A DNA stretch of 64,000 bases. Origin: Corynebacterium gerontici (GTDB lineage: Bacteria; Actinomycetota; Actinomycetes; Mycobacteriales; Mycobacteriaceae). Numbering within the stretch: position 1 is the first letter of the stretch; each line of letters begins with the position of its first letter. Positions 55,441 to 64,000 of this stretch are shown piece by piece. The notes beneath the pieces are model-generated. The model worked only from the letters and a program-made list of their open reading frames with translations. It did not search any database and was not told the origin of the DNA. The position numbers were made by a program, and so were the translations under genes. The stretch spans positions 186,001 through 250,000 of the forward strand of contig NZ_CP033897.1 of the NCBI RefSeq assembly GCF_003813985.1. Reading direction: 5' to 3'.

Positions 55441-56619
55441 CTATGGCCTAGCCCTATGCCGCGCGTGGCGAGGGGCTTCGTGCTCTTGGGGCGTAGTCCA
55501 AGCGGCAATCAAGGTGGTGATGGGGACGGCAAGCGTGAGCGCCAAGATGCCGATGGCTGAACGCAGCAACTCGGTGGCCATGACGTCGCTGGTGAGTGTC
55601 TGAGACAGGGATCGTTCAGAAAGGCTGAGAAGTAGCAGCAGCGGCAAGGAAGCGCCGGTGTAAGTCAGAACCAAGGTGTACATCATGGAGGCGATATGGT
55701 CTTGCCCCACCTTCATGGCGCCAAAGAAAAGGCGCAGGGGACGTGCCTTGGGGTCTAGGGAGGAGAGTTCTTGCACCGTGGATGCCTGCGCAATAGTCAC
55801 GTCATTGAGCACTCCCAAGGCGCCGATAATAAAACCGCACAGCATGAGCCCCTGAATAGATACTTGCGGCAAATACAGCAGGACTTGGAGGTTATCCTCC
55901 TGGCCCAAGCCGCGAACATGCGTGTGTTGGAGTGAAAGCTGCGCCAGGGCTGCGGCAACGCACAGGGCGGTCAACGTTCCTGCTAATGCGGAAGCGCTTT
56001 TCCAATTCATGCCGTGCACAAAGAAAACGGCTAGCAGGAGGATCACTGAGCCGCTGAGTAACGCCACGGCTGCCGGATTGGTGCCATTGGCAAGCGCTGG
56101 CAGGGTGAAGATCGCCACCACCGCCATTGCCATGACCAGGCCAATGATTGCGCGCACCCCTCGCCATAACGCAAGGGCACTGACAGCGGCGATGGTCAGC
56201 AGCGCCCACAGCAACAGCGGGGTATCACGTTTGAAATCCACAAACGCGAGTTGCTCATTGAGCAAGATGCGTTGGCCTGCTTCAAGATCCGGCTCGCCGG
56301 GGGTTCCGGTGTTAAGGATTAAGGTTCTGTCGCCGTCTGCGAGCTCGGCAATGACCCAGGTGCAATTGGTGTCTTGGCCTGGAATGTGGCGCGGGGAGGT
56401 ACTAAAACGCTGACCCACCTGATCGCTGGTGCAACTGCCCTCGGTGACGGCGACGACGGTGGCGTCGACAAGCTTTTGCCCAAGGCTGAATGTTTGACTA
56501 AAGCTCGGGGCAACTTCGGGGGCCGTGCGTGGCCAAAATACGGCGAGGCCAATCGCGGTGCCGAGCGTGCAGCAAAGAAGAAAGATGATGAGCAAGCGCT
56601 GGGGTAGGGACTTGCTCAT
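55441..56619 (-). CDS. YibE/F-family membrane protein
   Basis: A 392-residue protein with an N-terminal helix, an extracytoplasmic stretch of about 100 residues with two cysteines, and about seven C-terminal helices of the YibE/F type (GVLNDVTIAQASTVQEL). Function is unknown; the family is common in Gram-positive bacteria. ATG at 56619 has AAGGAG upstream; a longer frame to 56820 overlaps the alaT gene antisense and is rejected. It begins 14 nt after the stop of alaT. Confidence 0.87.
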   Translation of the reverse strand: MSKSLPQRLLIIFLLCCTLGTAIGLAVFWPRTAPEVAPSFSQTFSLGQKLVDATVVAVTEGSCTSDQVGQRFSTSPRHIPGQDTNCTWVIAELADGDRTLILNTGTPGEPDLEAGQRILLNEQLAFVDFKRDTPLLLWALLTIAAVSALALWRGVRAIIGLVMAMAVVAIFTLPALANGTNPAAVALLSGSVILLLAVFFVHGMNWKSASALAGTLTALCVAAALAQLSLQHTHVRGLGQEDNLQVLLYLPQVSIQGLMLCGFIIGALGVLNDVTIAQASTVQELSSLDPKARPLRLFFGAMKVGQDHIASMMYTLVLTYTGASLPLLLLLSLSERSLSQTLTSDVMATELLRSAIGILALTLAVPITTLIAAWTTPQEHEAPRHARHRARP

Positions 56620-56632
56620 TGGCTGATGCTCC

Positions 56633-57880
56633 TTATTGCTTATAGTCGGCGAGGAAGTTGCCAAGGCGATCCATGGCCTCGGAAAGCTCGGAGGCCCAGG
56701 GGAGTGTGACCACGCGGAAGTGGTCGGGCTTATCCCAGTTGAAGCCGGTGCCTTGCACCATGAGGATCTTTTCGGCGCGCAACAGGTCCAGCATGAGCTG
56801 GCCGTCGTCATGGATATCATAGTAGTTGAGATCGATTTTCGGGAAGGCGTACAGTGCGCCCATAGGCTTCACGCAGCTAATGCCCGGAATTTGGTTCAAC
56901 TTTTCATACGCCACGTTGCGCTGCTCGGTCAGGCGGCCTTTCGCGGAGGTCAGATCATAAATCGACTGCCTACCACCCAGTGCCACCTGGATAGCGTGTT
57001 GAGCTGGAACATTGGGGCACAGGCGAGTACCGGCGAGCAAGTCCAAGCCTTCAATAAAACCGCGTGCATACTGCTTAGGGCCGGTCACCACCATCCAGCC
57101 GGCGCGATAACCAGCCACGCGGTAGGCCTTGGACAAGCCGTTGTAGGTGATGCACAGCAGGTCGGGCGCCAGGCTGGCGATCGAGATGTGCTCGGCATCG
57201 TCATAAAGGATGCGATCGTAGATCTCATCGGCGAGGATGAGCAGGTCATGCTCGCGGGCCACATTCACGATCTGTTGCAGCACTTCGCGTGAATAAACTG
57301 CACCCGTGGGGTTGTTGGGGTTAATCACCACGATGGCCTTGGTGTTCTCATTCACCTTGGACTTAATATCCTCGATGGAGGGGTTCCAGTTATCCTCCTC
57401 ATCGCAGAGATAATGCACCGGCTTACCACCGGCCAGCGAGGTGGCGGCCGTCCACAGGGGATAGTCCGGCTTGGGGATGAGCACCTCGTCTCCATCATTG
57501 AGCAAGGCTTGGGTAGTCATGGAGATCAGCTCAGACACACCGTTGCCCAGGTACACGTCCTCCACGTCGAAGGAGGGGAAACCGGGGATCACTTCGTAGC
57601 GGGTGACGATGGCGCGGCGTGCAGGAATGATGCCCTTAGATGTGGAATAGCCCTGGGAAGTGGGCAGGGCGGCGATCATGTCGCGCATGATCACATCGGG
57701 TGCCTCAAAACCGAACACGGCAGGATTGCCGGTGTTGAGCTTCAAAATGCGGTGCCCGTCGAGCTCCATGCGCTCTGCCTCCGCCGTCACTGGTCCACGG
57801 ATTTCATACAGAACATCCTTGAGCTTTTCAGACTGATCGAAGGTGCGACGCTTGCGGCGCTGGTTCTCGTTGCTGCTCAT
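56633..57880 (-). CDS. alaT: Alanine/aspartate-type aminotransferase AlaT
   Basis: A 415-residue class I aminotransferase. NPNNPTG at 188-194, DEIYDRI at 218-224 and the PLP lysine K251 in YNGLSKAYR are seen, as is the final R in FRVVTLPW. In C. glutamicum AlaT makes alanine from pyruvate and other 2-oxo acids. ATG at 57880 is chosen because TAACAT lies 6 nt upstream (leaderless); a GTG two codons earlier is possible. Confidence 0.92.
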   Translation of the reverse strand: MSSNENQRRKRRTFDQSEKLKDVLYEIRGPVTAEAERMELDGHRILKLNTGNPAVFGFEAPDVIMRDMIAALPTSQGYSTSKGIIPARRAIVTRYEVIPGFPSFDVEDVYLGNGVSELISMTTQALLNDGDEVLIPKPDYPLWTAATSLAGGKPVHYLCDEEDNWNPSIEDIKSKVNENTKAIVVINPNNPTGAVYSREVLQQIVNVAREHDLLILADEIYDRILYDDAEHISIASLAPDLLCITYNGLSKAYRVAGYRAGWMVVTGPKQYARGFIEGLDLLAGTRLCPNVPAQHAIQVALGGRQSIYDLTSAKGRLTEQRNVAYEKLNQIPGISCVKPMGALYAFPKIDLNYYDIHDDGQLMLDLLRAEKILMVQGTGFNWDKPDHFRVVTLPWASELSEAMDRLGNFLADYKQ

Positions 57881-57886
57881 TCCCAC

Positions 57887-57892
57887 ATGTTA
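57887..57892 (-). promoter_or_regulatory. -10 box of alaT inside the DUF1707 stop codon
   Basis: On the minus strand TAACAT, whose TAA is the stop codon of the DUF1707 gene, is followed by 6 nt and the alaT ATG. alaT can therefore be transcribed without its upstream neighbour. Confidence 0.5.
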
Positions 57893-58495
57893 GCGCTGAC
57901 GGAAGCGCTTGAGAACATCTGAGGCGATTTCCGTTGCGGCAGTATTCATTTCTTCCCGCCGCATTTTCCTTTGTGCTCGCTGCTCTGCGCGCTGGGCGGC
58001 GGCCTGCGATTCAATCGCCATGATCTGTTGGCGTTGCGCCGCCATGACCTCGCGCATTCTCTCGCGCTCCAACTGCTTTTGGCTGGGCATATGCCAGGAA
58101 GCAGGGCCGATCTTCATCACGTACAAAAGGATGAACATGGCCGGGATGAGGAAGAATAGTGGTGCCGCCGCCGGAGAAGCAGACAACACGGCGAGGGTGC
58201 CTACTGTGGTGAGGCCCATGATTCCGCCGCGGATATTGCGACCCGAACGCCACGCCTTATCTACTTCCTCAGCGGTGTAGGCCTGCGCGGGAACGATTTG
58301 GGCTTTGCGCTGCGGCAGATCGTCGAACATTTGCAAAAGTTCGCTGCGCATGGTTGCGGCAGTGATTTGGTCCAGGCGCTCATCGTATTCCGCGAAGGTC
58401 AAGCGCCCCTCGGCGTAGTGGGTGCCCAATTCTTCCATTGCTTGTCGACGTTCCTCGTCGCCAATCCGATAATCGGGTGAATATGGGTTAGTCAT
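57890..58495 (-). CDS. DUF1707/SHOCT-like membrane protein
   Basis: A 201-residue protein. The N-terminal 60 residues (RIGDEERRQAMEELGTHYAEGRLTFAEYDERL) form a DUF1707 helical domain, two helices follow (about 93-130), and the C-terminus is a long charged, Ala/Gln/Arg-rich helix. Function unknown. ATG at 58495 has GGAGGAG upstream and overlaps the end of the Fe-S protein gene by 8 nt. Confidence 0.85.
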   Translation of the reverse strand: MTNPYSPDYRIGDEERRQAMEELGTHYAEGRLTFAEYDERLDQITAATMRSELLQMFDDLPQRKAQIVPAQAYTAEEVDKAWRSGRNIRGGIMGLTTVGTLAVLSASPAAAPLFFLIPAMFILLYVMKIGPASWHMPSQKQLERERMREVMAAQRQQIMAIESQAAAQRAEQRAQRKMRREEMNTAATEIASDVLKRFRQR

Positions 58496-60863
58496 CGTGC
58501 TCCTCCTGCTGATTCATTCTAGGCGCAGGTGGGATCGAAGCACCGGGAGGTGGCAGAGGCGCACCGGGAGGAGGTACGGGTGGCGTTGGTGGTTTGGGCA
58601 CAGCTCCGCCAGGCGCGGGTGGAGTGGGAGGTGCGGGAGGTTTCGGTACAGCGCCGCCGGGCGCAGGTGGAGTAGGAGGTGCGGGAGGTTTCGGTACAGC
58701 GCCGCCGGGTGCCGGCACCGCCCCGCCAGGCGCGGGCATAGCCGGTGGCACCGCCGGGGCGGCTGGTTTGGGGCTCTCCGCTTTGGGCGCCACAACCTTC
58801 GCAGGCTCGGGCTTTGGTTTGCTGATCGTCCTGCGCATCGGCTCGTCAAGGAAGGCGGGCTCGCGTCGCGGCGGCAGGTGATCGTCGACAAGCACAGCGT
58901 CGCGAAGCATTTGGGCCACGTCCTTGACCGCCGGGCGCGTCTGTTGCGTCTTGACGCCGGTGGTGAGCATGGTGTTGCAAAAGGGGCAGCCGGTGGCGAT
59001 TTCCTCCGCCCCCGTGGCCACAGCCTCGGCGGCGCGGTTTTCGTTGATGCGGGTGCCCAATTTTTCTTCCATGAACATGCGCGCGCCACCAGCGCCACAG
59101 CAGAAGCCCTCATTCTTATTGCGAGGCATTTCTTTGAGCTCTACGCCGGAGATGCCCAGCAGTTCGCGCGGCGGATCAAAAACCTTATTGTGGCGGCCCA
59201 GGAAGCAGGGGTCGTGGTAGGTGATGGGCTTGCGGTTTTCTGCGGTGCGCGGCACTGGCGTCAAGAGTCCCTCGCGCACCAGTCGGTTGAGTAGCTGCGT
59301 GTGGTGGAATACCTCGAAGTGCCCCCCAAAGTCTGGGTACTCATTGAGCAGCGTGTTGAAGCAGTGGGGGCAGGTGGTGATGATCTTCCGCTTGGGCATG
59401 CCCTCAAAAGCGGTGTTGAGCGTTTCCACGTTTTGCGTGGCAAACATTTGGAACAAGAACTCGTTGCCCGCGCGGCGCGCCGGGTCGCCCGTGCAGCTTT
59501 CGTCCTTGGAGAGCACAGCGAACTTCACGCCCGCAGTGTGTAGCAGCTCCACCACGGCGCGGGTAGTCTTGCGGGCTTCATCGTCGAAAGTGCCAGCGCA
59601 ACCAACCCAGAAGAGGTACTCGAATTCCTCCACGCCCTCGCTGATCACCGGTACTTCGAGCCCATCGCGCCGAGCCTCCTCGATCCATGTGGCGCGTTCG
59701 CTATTGTTGCGGCCCCACGGGTTGCCCTTCGTTTCGAGATTCTTGAATAGGCTGGTCAATTCGGAGGGGAATTGCGATTCGGCGAGCACCTGGAAGCGAC
59801 GGAGCGCAGAGACGTGGTCGAGGTGCTCGATATCCACGGGGCATTGCTCCACGCAGGCACCACAATTGGTGCAGCTCCACAGCACGTCCTCGGTGATGAC
59901 ATCGCCCACAATCGGGCCAAGTGCGCCACCGACTGCAGCGTCGCGCAGGTCAGTCATGAGCATCTTGGGGCTCAGTGGCTTCTCGGTGTGCCATGCGGGG
60001 CATTGTTCCTGGCAGCGGCCGCATTCGGTGCAGGTTGTGGCGTCGAGAAGCATCTTCCATGGCGCATCTTCGAGCTTGCCGACGCCCACCGATTGCTCAA
60101 GATCAATGTTTGGCAAAGCCCCAAGCGCTTTGGCATCGATATTGCGACGGAAGAAGATGTTGAAGAACGCCAAAAAGCGGTGCCAGGCCACGCCCCAGCG
60201 TAGGTTGAGTGCCACGACCACCAGCCACACCATGCCGCTGAGCAACTTGACCAGGGCGAAGATACTGATGAGGTCCGCTGAGGCGGGCAGCAAGGTGGCG
60301 ATGTGGCGGGTGAGGAAATCTGCCCAGGTGGCGTGCCCATAAGTAGCGATCTTGCCTGCCTTGACCAAGAGCATGCCAAGACCCTCGATGAGCACCACGG
60401 CCTCCACAAAGAAAGCTGCGATGGAGTTGGAGCCGTAGAAGCGTGCCAGGCGATCGCGCCCGCCGATGGTCAATCGGAGCGCAAAGAGGAAGGCGATTCC
60501 CAGGACCGTGCCGATGGCCAGGACCTCTTCAAGGAAGTGGTAGATGCTCCAATTGGAGAGGATCGGCCAGCCACCGGCGGGATTAAAGGTTTGGATATAG
60601 GCCTCGAACCACACCAGTGAACCGATGAGGAAGCCCAGCATCACAAACCAGTGGGCGATGGCCACCGCCGGTTTGCGGAGCATTTCGGTGTGGAAGAACA
60701 CTTCCTTGAGCATCACACCGAAGCGACGAAGCGGCCTATTGCTGCGCCCAGGGGAGGGTTGGCCACTCGCGATCAGCCGATACAGGCGCGCGACCGCCGC
60801 GATGAACATGCCCCATGCAGGCAGGGACATAACGATGCCGATGATGCCAAGGATTGTTTGCAC
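58488..60863 (-). CDS. Membrane Fe-S oxidoreductase (Rv0338c type, CCG domains)
   Basis: A 791-residue protein. About six N-terminal helices resemble a cytochrome b-like (NarI) subunit; two 4Fe-4S sites follow (C278TECGRCQEQC and CTNCGACVEQCP near 330), then two CCG domains (GCAGTFDDEARKTTRA, CCGAGGARMFMEE) like heterodisulfide reductase subunit B, and a Pro/Ala-rich tail with 16-residue repeats. The mycobacterial homologue is essential; the electron partners are unknown. GTG at 60863 has a -10 box 7 nt upstream. The order Fe-S protein then aminotransferase matches Rv0338c-Rv0337c. Confidence 0.9.
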   Translation of the reverse strand: MQTILGIIGIVMSLPAWGMFIAAVARLYRLIASGQPSPGRSNRPLRRFGVMLKEVFFHTEMLRKPAVAIAHWFVMLGFLIGSLVWFEAYIQTFNPAGGWPILSNWSIYHFLEEVLAIGTVLGIAFLFALRLTIGGRDRLARFYGSNSIAAFFVEAVVLIEGLGMLLVKAGKIATYGHATWADFLTRHIATLLPASADLISIFALVKLLSGMVWLVVVALNLRWGVAWHRFLAFFNIFFRRNIDAKALGALPNIDLEQSVGVGKLEDAPWKMLLDATTCTECGRCQEQCPAWHTEKPLSPKMLMTDLRDAAVGGALGPIVGDVITEDVLWSCTNCGACVEQCPVDIEHLDHVSALRRFQVLAESQFPSELTSLFKNLETKGNPWGRNNSERATWIEEARRDGLEVPVISEGVEEFEYLFWVGCAGTFDDEARKTTRAVVELLHTAGVKFAVLSKDESCTGDPARRAGNEFLFQMFATQNVETLNTAFEGMPKRKIITTCPHCFNTLLNEYPDFGGHFEVFHHTQLLNRLVREGLLTPVPRTAENRKPITYHDPCFLGRHNKVFDPPRELLGISGVELKEMPRNKNEGFCCGAGGARMFMEEKLGTRINENRAAEAVATGAEEIATGCPFCNTMLTTGVKTQQTRPAVKDVAQMLRDAVLVDDHLPPRREPAFLDEPMRRTISKPKPEPAKVVAPKAESPKPAAPAVPPAMPAPGGAVPAPGGAVPKPPAPPTPPAPGGAVPKPPAPPTPPAPGGAVPKPPTPPVPPPGAPLPPPGASIPPAPRMNQQEEHDD
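58591..58722. repeat. 48-bp tandem repeats encoding a Pro-rich tail
   Basis: Nearly three copies of a 48-bp unit (58591-58638, 58639-58686, and a partial copy from 58687) encode the 16-residue unit APGGAVPKPPAPPTPP in the Fe-S protein tail. The copy number may vary between strains. Confidence 0.85.
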
Positions 60864-60870
60864 GCTGTTT

Positions 60871-60876
60871 ACCTTA
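60871..60876 (-). promoter_or_regulatory. -10 box of the Fe-S oxidoreductase gene (leaderless start)
   Basis: On the minus strand TAAGGT is followed by 7 nt and the GTG at 60863; no ribosome site. Confidence 0.5.
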
Positions 60877-60932
60877 GAGCGTTTGGCGAAGCATCACCCA
60901 TCAGCCCAACTTTTTAGCGCGTGGATCGAGGC

Positions 60933-61370
60933 TTAGAAGCAAACAGGAGCGCCCGTTGCGGTCGCGAGTAGTGCGTGCCACTGAGCCAGAGAATATCCGG
61001 CGGGAAGATTTAGTCCGCCAAGCCAGGTAGTGGTGGCGATGCCACGGGCTTGGAGCGCCTTGAGGGGATCGGCAAGATCGCCCGAGGCGCTGAACACTGC
61101 CTGAGAAACCCGGGCCTTGGCCTCGATCTCCGAGTGGAAGCTGGTATCGAGCACGAGGTCGTAGAGGGAGTCCAATTCCGTGTCTGCTGGCACATTGCCG
61201 ATGAATCGGACGGTAGAGGCGCCTGGGTTGGCGTTGCGATAGGGGGCAAGGCCGGCGGGTGCAGGGGCTGCGTCGATCAGGTCGACATGCATGGGGCGCT
61301 TGCAGGACATGAGGAGGTCCGAGAGGTATAGACCGTTGGCGCCAGCGCCGATTACCGCAATGCGAAGCAT
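60933..61370 (-). CDS. Dwarf FprA-like NAD(P)/FAD-binding protein
   Basis: A 145-residue protein whose N-terminus (RIAVIGAGANGLYLSDLLM, then VDLIDAAPAPAGLAPYR) and middle (VRFIGNVPADTELDSLYDLVLDT) correspond to the dinucleotide-binding start of ferredoxin-NADP reductases of the FprA/adrenodoxin reductase type, which are about 450 residues long. The rest of that enzyme is missing and the second half is not clearly related. ATG at 61370 has AAGGAGG upstream. An McbR-like operator lies just before it, suggesting sulfur control. A miniature derivative or a decayed gene are both possible. Confidence 0.7.
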   Translation of the reverse strand: MLRIAVIGAGANGLYLSDLLMSCKRPMHVDLIDAAPAPAGLAPYRNANPGASTVRFIGNVPADTELDSLYDLVLDTSFHSEIEAKARVSQAVFSASGDLADPLKALQARGIATTTWLGGLNLPAGYSLAQWHALLATATGAPVCF

Positions 61371-61384
61371 GAGGATCCTCCTTC

Positions 61385-61400
61385 TAGACTAACTAGTCTG
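61385..61400. promoter_or_regulatory. McbR-like operator upstream of the FprA-like gene
   Basis: TAGAC-N6-GTCTG differs in one base from TAGAC-N6-GTCTA, the operator of McbR, the sulfur-metabolism repressor of corynebacteria. It lies 15 nt before the ATG of the minus-strand FprA-like gene, between it and the pit gene. Confidence 0.55.
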
Positions 61401-61551
61401 CAAATATAGCACTAATCGGTTCGATTGGGAAGAGTTTTGTAGACGGAGTGGTACGGGAAGCAGAATGGGGATTGTTGTTCACATTCCGTTCATCTTGGAG
61501 ATGCATAGTTTCTTCGACACTCTCTACCTCGCAACGTGAAAGTGAACCTTG

Positions 61552-63135
61552 ATGTCCAACAGTGCGACTGCGCAGTCGAACGACAAATACTGGCACTTGA
61601 CCTTTGGCGGCTTGTTAGCCCTTACGGTCATCGCCTTCTTCTTCTGGACAAACGGCTATGTTTCGGCCGAGGCAAACCGAGCCATGCTCATTACCACCAT
61701 CGTTTTCGGTGTGTTCATGGCCTTCAACATCGGCGGCAATGACGTTGCCAACTCTTTCGGCACCTCTGTCGGTGCGGGCACCCTCACCATGAAGCAGGCA
61801 CTGCTGGTGGCAGCAGTCTTTGAGGTTTCCGGTGCCGTGCTCGCCGGTGGTCAAGTCACCGATACCGTGAAGTCCGGGATCGTGGATCTGAAAGCTATCG
61901 ATCTCGAGCCGATGCAATTCGCCTTCATCATGATGTCTTCGCTACTAGGCGCTGCGGTGTGGCTGCTGGTGGCTACCCGAATGGGGTGGCCCGTTTCCAC
62001 AACGCACTCCATCGTCGGCGGTATCGTCGGCGCCGCGCTATGCCTGGGCATCACTCAAGGCTTGGGTGGCTGGGAAATGGTGCAGTGGGATAAAATCGGA
62101 CAAATCGCTCTGTCCTGGGTACTCTCGCCGGTGCTTGGTTGCGTGGTAGCGCTGCTGTTGTTCGGATTCATTAAGAAGAAGGTGCTCGGCTACAACGACA
62201 CCGCCGATACCGAGCTACGCCAGATCAAGGCGGATCGCATCGCGCTGCACAAGAACTTCAAGGCATCCTACGAGCGCCTCAATGAGATCCAGCAGCTCGC
62301 CTACACCAATGCCATGACCCGCGATGCCGCCCTCATCCAGGCTGCGGACTTTGAACCGGATCAGTTGGAATCCGACTATTACCGCAATCTGTATCAAATC
62401 AATTCCCGCCGCAACCAACTGGATACCCACCGCGCCCTAGAAACCTGGGTGCCGGTCATTGCCGCTGCGGGTTCCGCGCTCATCGGCGCAATGATGCTGT
62501 TCAAGGGGCTCAAAAACCTGAACCTACATTTCAGTACCTGGGGCAATGTGATCATCCTGGCCTTGATCTCCGTGGTGGTGTGGATGTCGATCACCGTGAT
62601 GTCGCGTTCGCTTCGCAACCAGGAGCTTTCGCGCGCCACCTTCATCATCTTCTCTTGGATGCAGGTATTCACCGCCTCGGCCTTCGCGTTTTCACACGGC
62701 TCCAACGACATTGCGAACGCCATCGGTCCATTCTCCGCTGTGCTGGATGTGCTTAAGACCAACGAGATTAACTCCAAGGCCGCAGTGCCCACTATGGCGA
62801 TGGTTACCTGTGGTGTGGCACTGATTGCCGGCCTGTGGTTCATTGGTCGTTTTGTGATCCAGACCGTCGGCAGCGGACTCACCGAGATGCACCCGGCATC
62901 CGGCTTCGCCGCAGAGCTCGCGGCGGCAGCAGTGGTGATGTTGGCATCCGTGCTTGGTCTGCCCGTTTCCTCCACACACATCCTCATTGGTGCGGTGCTG
63001 GGCGTGGGCATGGTCAATCGCGCTGCTAACTGGCGTTTGATGAAGCCAATCGCCATGGCGTGGGTGATTACGCTTCCCGCCGCAGCTACGGTTTCCGCCG
63101 TCTGCGTGCTGGTGCTCAACGGCATCTGGGGCTAA
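61552..63135 (+). CDS. pitA: Inorganic phosphate transporter, Pit family
   Basis: A 527-residue transporter with about ten helices and the two inverted signature repeats: [18 protein letters not shown] near residue 60 and [15 protein letters not shown] near 383. A long cytoplasmic loop (about 210-290) separates them. Pit proteins take up phosphate, often as a metal complex, with protons. ATG at 61552 is used, the TTG just before it is less likely. The gene ends at a strong terminator. Confidence 0.92.
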   Translation: MSNSATAQSNDKYWHLTFGGLLALTVIAFFFWTNGYVSAEANRAMLITTIVFGVFMAFNIGGNDVANSFGTSVGAGTLTMKQALLVAAVFEVSGAVLAGGQVTDTVKSGIVDLKAIDLEPMQFAFIMMSSLLGAAVWLLVATRMGWPVSTTHSIVGGIVGAALCLGITQGLGGWEMVQWDKIGQIALSWVLSPVLGCVVALLLFGFIKKKVLGYNDTADTELRQIKADRIALHKNFKASYERLNEIQQLAYTNAMTRDAALIQAADFEPDQLESDYYRNLYQINSRRNQLDTHRALETWVPVIAAAGSALIGAMMLFKGLKNLNLHFSTWGNVIILALISVVVWMSITVMSRSLRNQELSRATFIIFSWMQVFTASAFAFSHGSNDIANAIGPFSAVLDVLKTNEINSKAAVPTMAMVTCGVALIAGLWFIGRFVIQTVGSGLTEMHPASGFAAELAAAAVVMLASVLGLPVSSTHILIGAVLGVGMVNRAANWRLMKPIAMAWVITLPAAATVSAVCVLVLNGIWG

Positions 63136-63140
63136 AAGCA

Positions 63141-63177
63141 AAATGCTCCTAGGAAAGGTTCCTAGGAGCATTTCTTA
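63141..63177. terminator. Bidirectional terminator between pitA and the AI-2E-family gene
   Basis: AAATGCTCCTAGGAA (63141-63155) and TTCCTAGGAGCATTT (63159-63173) form a perfect 15-bp stem with a 3-nt loop. A T-rich run follows on the plus strand and an A-rich run precedes, so it can stop both convergent genes. Confidence 0.93.
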
Positions 63178-63186
63178 TGCCAAAAA

Positions 63187-64000
63187 TCAGCTCTGCTTGG
63201 CATCCTTGGCTTCTTCAACCACTGCAGAAGGCTTCTTGCGAATACTGATCTTTTCAAGGCGCTCGGCAAAGGTCAGGCCAGCGCCCGCTTCCGCGTCCTC
63301 GCGCGTGGCGATTTCAATGTCATCCAGCGTGATTTCACCGGCGCGCAGAGCAACGAGGTCGAAGTGGTAGCGAATAACCACGGCGATGGTTGCAGCGATC
63401 GGCACAGCCAGGAACGCGCCGATGACACCGAAGAGCGTGGAGCCCACAGTGACCGCGAGCAGCACCACAGCGGCGTGCAGGTTCATGGCCTTCGACTGCA
63501 GAGCCGGTTGGAGGACGTGGCCCTCGATCTGCTGCACCGCCAGGATAAGCGCCAGAACGAACAGCGCATTGGTGAGGCCGTTTGTCACCAGTGCAACAAT
63601 CACGGCTAAGGCACCTGCGGTGACAGCACCGACGATTGGGATGAATCCACCGAAGAACGTTAGTACGGCGAGCACGAGCGCCAACGGCACATTGAGCACC
63701 AGCAAACCAATGCCGATCAAAATGGCGTCCACACCGGAAACGATCGCCTGAGTGCGGATGAACCCGGAGAGGGTATTCCAAATACGATTCAGCAATTCAG
63801 TGAGGTGCCAACCGGCGTTGGGGCCAGTTGCGCGGCGGATCATCGGCAAGAACTTCGTGCCATCTTTGAGGAAGAAGAAGGTCAGAATAAGCATGAGCAC
63901 CAGCGTCATACCGATCGTGCCCGCAGTGGAAAGGCCAGCAAACACGCCGGAGGCGATCTGGCCAGAACGCTCCTGAATCATATTGGTGACGTCTTTGAGT
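63187..64000 (-). CDS. AI-2E/PerM-family permease (partial, N-terminus outside window)
   Basis: The C-terminal about 271 codons are visible; the frame is open through the window edge. Several helices, the LVLMLILTFFFLKDGTKFLP and FGGFIPIVGAVTAGALAV segments and EGHVLQPALQSKAMNLH are typical of the AI-2E transporter (DUF20/PerM) family. A charged cytoplasmic tail follows. Some members are Na+/H+ antiporters or exporters; the function here is unknown. The ATG at 63981 is probably internal. Confidence 0.88.
   Translation of the reverse strand, partial: LKDVTNMIQERSGQIASGVFAGLSTAGTIGMTLVLMLILTFFFLKDGTKFLPMIRRATGPNAGWHLTELLNRIWNTLSGFIRTQAIVSGVDAILIGIGLLVLNVPLALVLAVLTFFGGFIPIVGAVTAGALAVIVALVTNGLTNALFVLALILAVQQIEGHVLQPALQSKAMNLHAAVVLLAVTVGSTLFGVIGAFLAVPIAATIAVVIRYHFDLVALRAGEITLDDIEIATREDAEAGAGLTFAERLEKISIRKKPSAVVEEAKDAKQS

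Noticed and set aside
55441-56820. Longer YibE/F start at 56820
   Set aside because: The extra residues are antisense to the alaT gene and lack membrane or signal character; ATG 56619 has AAGGAG.

Overview
The window looks like a Corynebacterium chromosome (order Mycobacteriales, moderately high GC). It is dense with genes for the mycolic acid/arabinogalactan envelope: galactan synthesis, decaprenyl-phosphoribose synthesis, two mycolyltransferases, the FadD32-Pks13-AccD4 condensation system, a CmpL1/MmpL3-type exporter, a TmaT-like acyltransferase and AftD. It also carries the C50 carotenoid genes crtB-crtI-crtYe-crtYf-crtEb, a MetPS methionine uptake pair and porin-A-type DUF3068 protein, all typical of corynebacteria. 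The species cannot be named from the sequence alone.

Layout. 0-8.2 kb: galactan/arabinan precursor genes (glfT2 end, PAP2 phosphatase, ubiA), then two secreted mycolyltransferases, a lipoprotein, a cutinase-like protein and fadD32. 8.2-12.6 kb: a translationally coupled carotenoid operon (family-2 glycosyltransferase, crtB, crtI, crtYe, crtYf, crtEb) that sits inside what is normally one mycolate locus. 12.6-18.8 kb: pks13 and accD4. 18.9-22.0 kb: an MFS transporter and a divergent LysR/TDT-transporter pair. 21.9-26.8 kb, minus strand: DUF3054, a YbhN-like membrane protein, the CmpL1-type RND exporter, a NYN protein and trmB. 27-33.4 kb: pck and a compact envelope cluster (methyltransferase, GT4, polytopic membrane protein, DUF3068, TmaT-like acyltransferase). 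33.4-38.0 kb: a decaying accessory island. 38-46 kb: aftD, DUF2613, VanW protein, K+ channel and a YhgE/Pip membrane protein with an odd ATPase. 46-64 kb: cstA-ybdD, an NhaC-type antiporter, small membrane and hydrolase genes, tRNA-Gly, dcd, ugd, metPS, YibE/F, alaT, DUF1707, an Fe-S oxidoreductase, a dwarf FprA-like protein, a Pit phosphate transporter and an AI-2E-family permease cut by the window edge.

How they fit together. FadD32 activates the meromycolyl chain, AccD4 supplies the carboxylated alpha branch, Pks13 condenses them, CmpL1 exports trehalose monomycolate, TmaT-like acyltransferase would acetylate it for export, and the mycolyltransferases attach mycolates to the arabinogalactan built by GlfT2, UbiA and AftD. 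The carotenoid genes would convert GGPP made elsewhere into a C50 epsilon-cyclic carotenoid.

Most interesting points: the carotenoid operon splitting fadD32 from pks13; a degenerate island between tmaT and aftD with a ketosynthase/acyl-CoA dehydrogenase fusion pseudogene, an intact FlK-like thioesterase, an exporter and a 22-codon peptide gene coupled to a dead exporter; divergent genes that start on the same CATG; at least eight genes with a -10 box 6-7 nt before the start codon (leaderless architecture); several long convergent coding overlaps; and an McbR-like operator in front of a miniature FprA-like protein.
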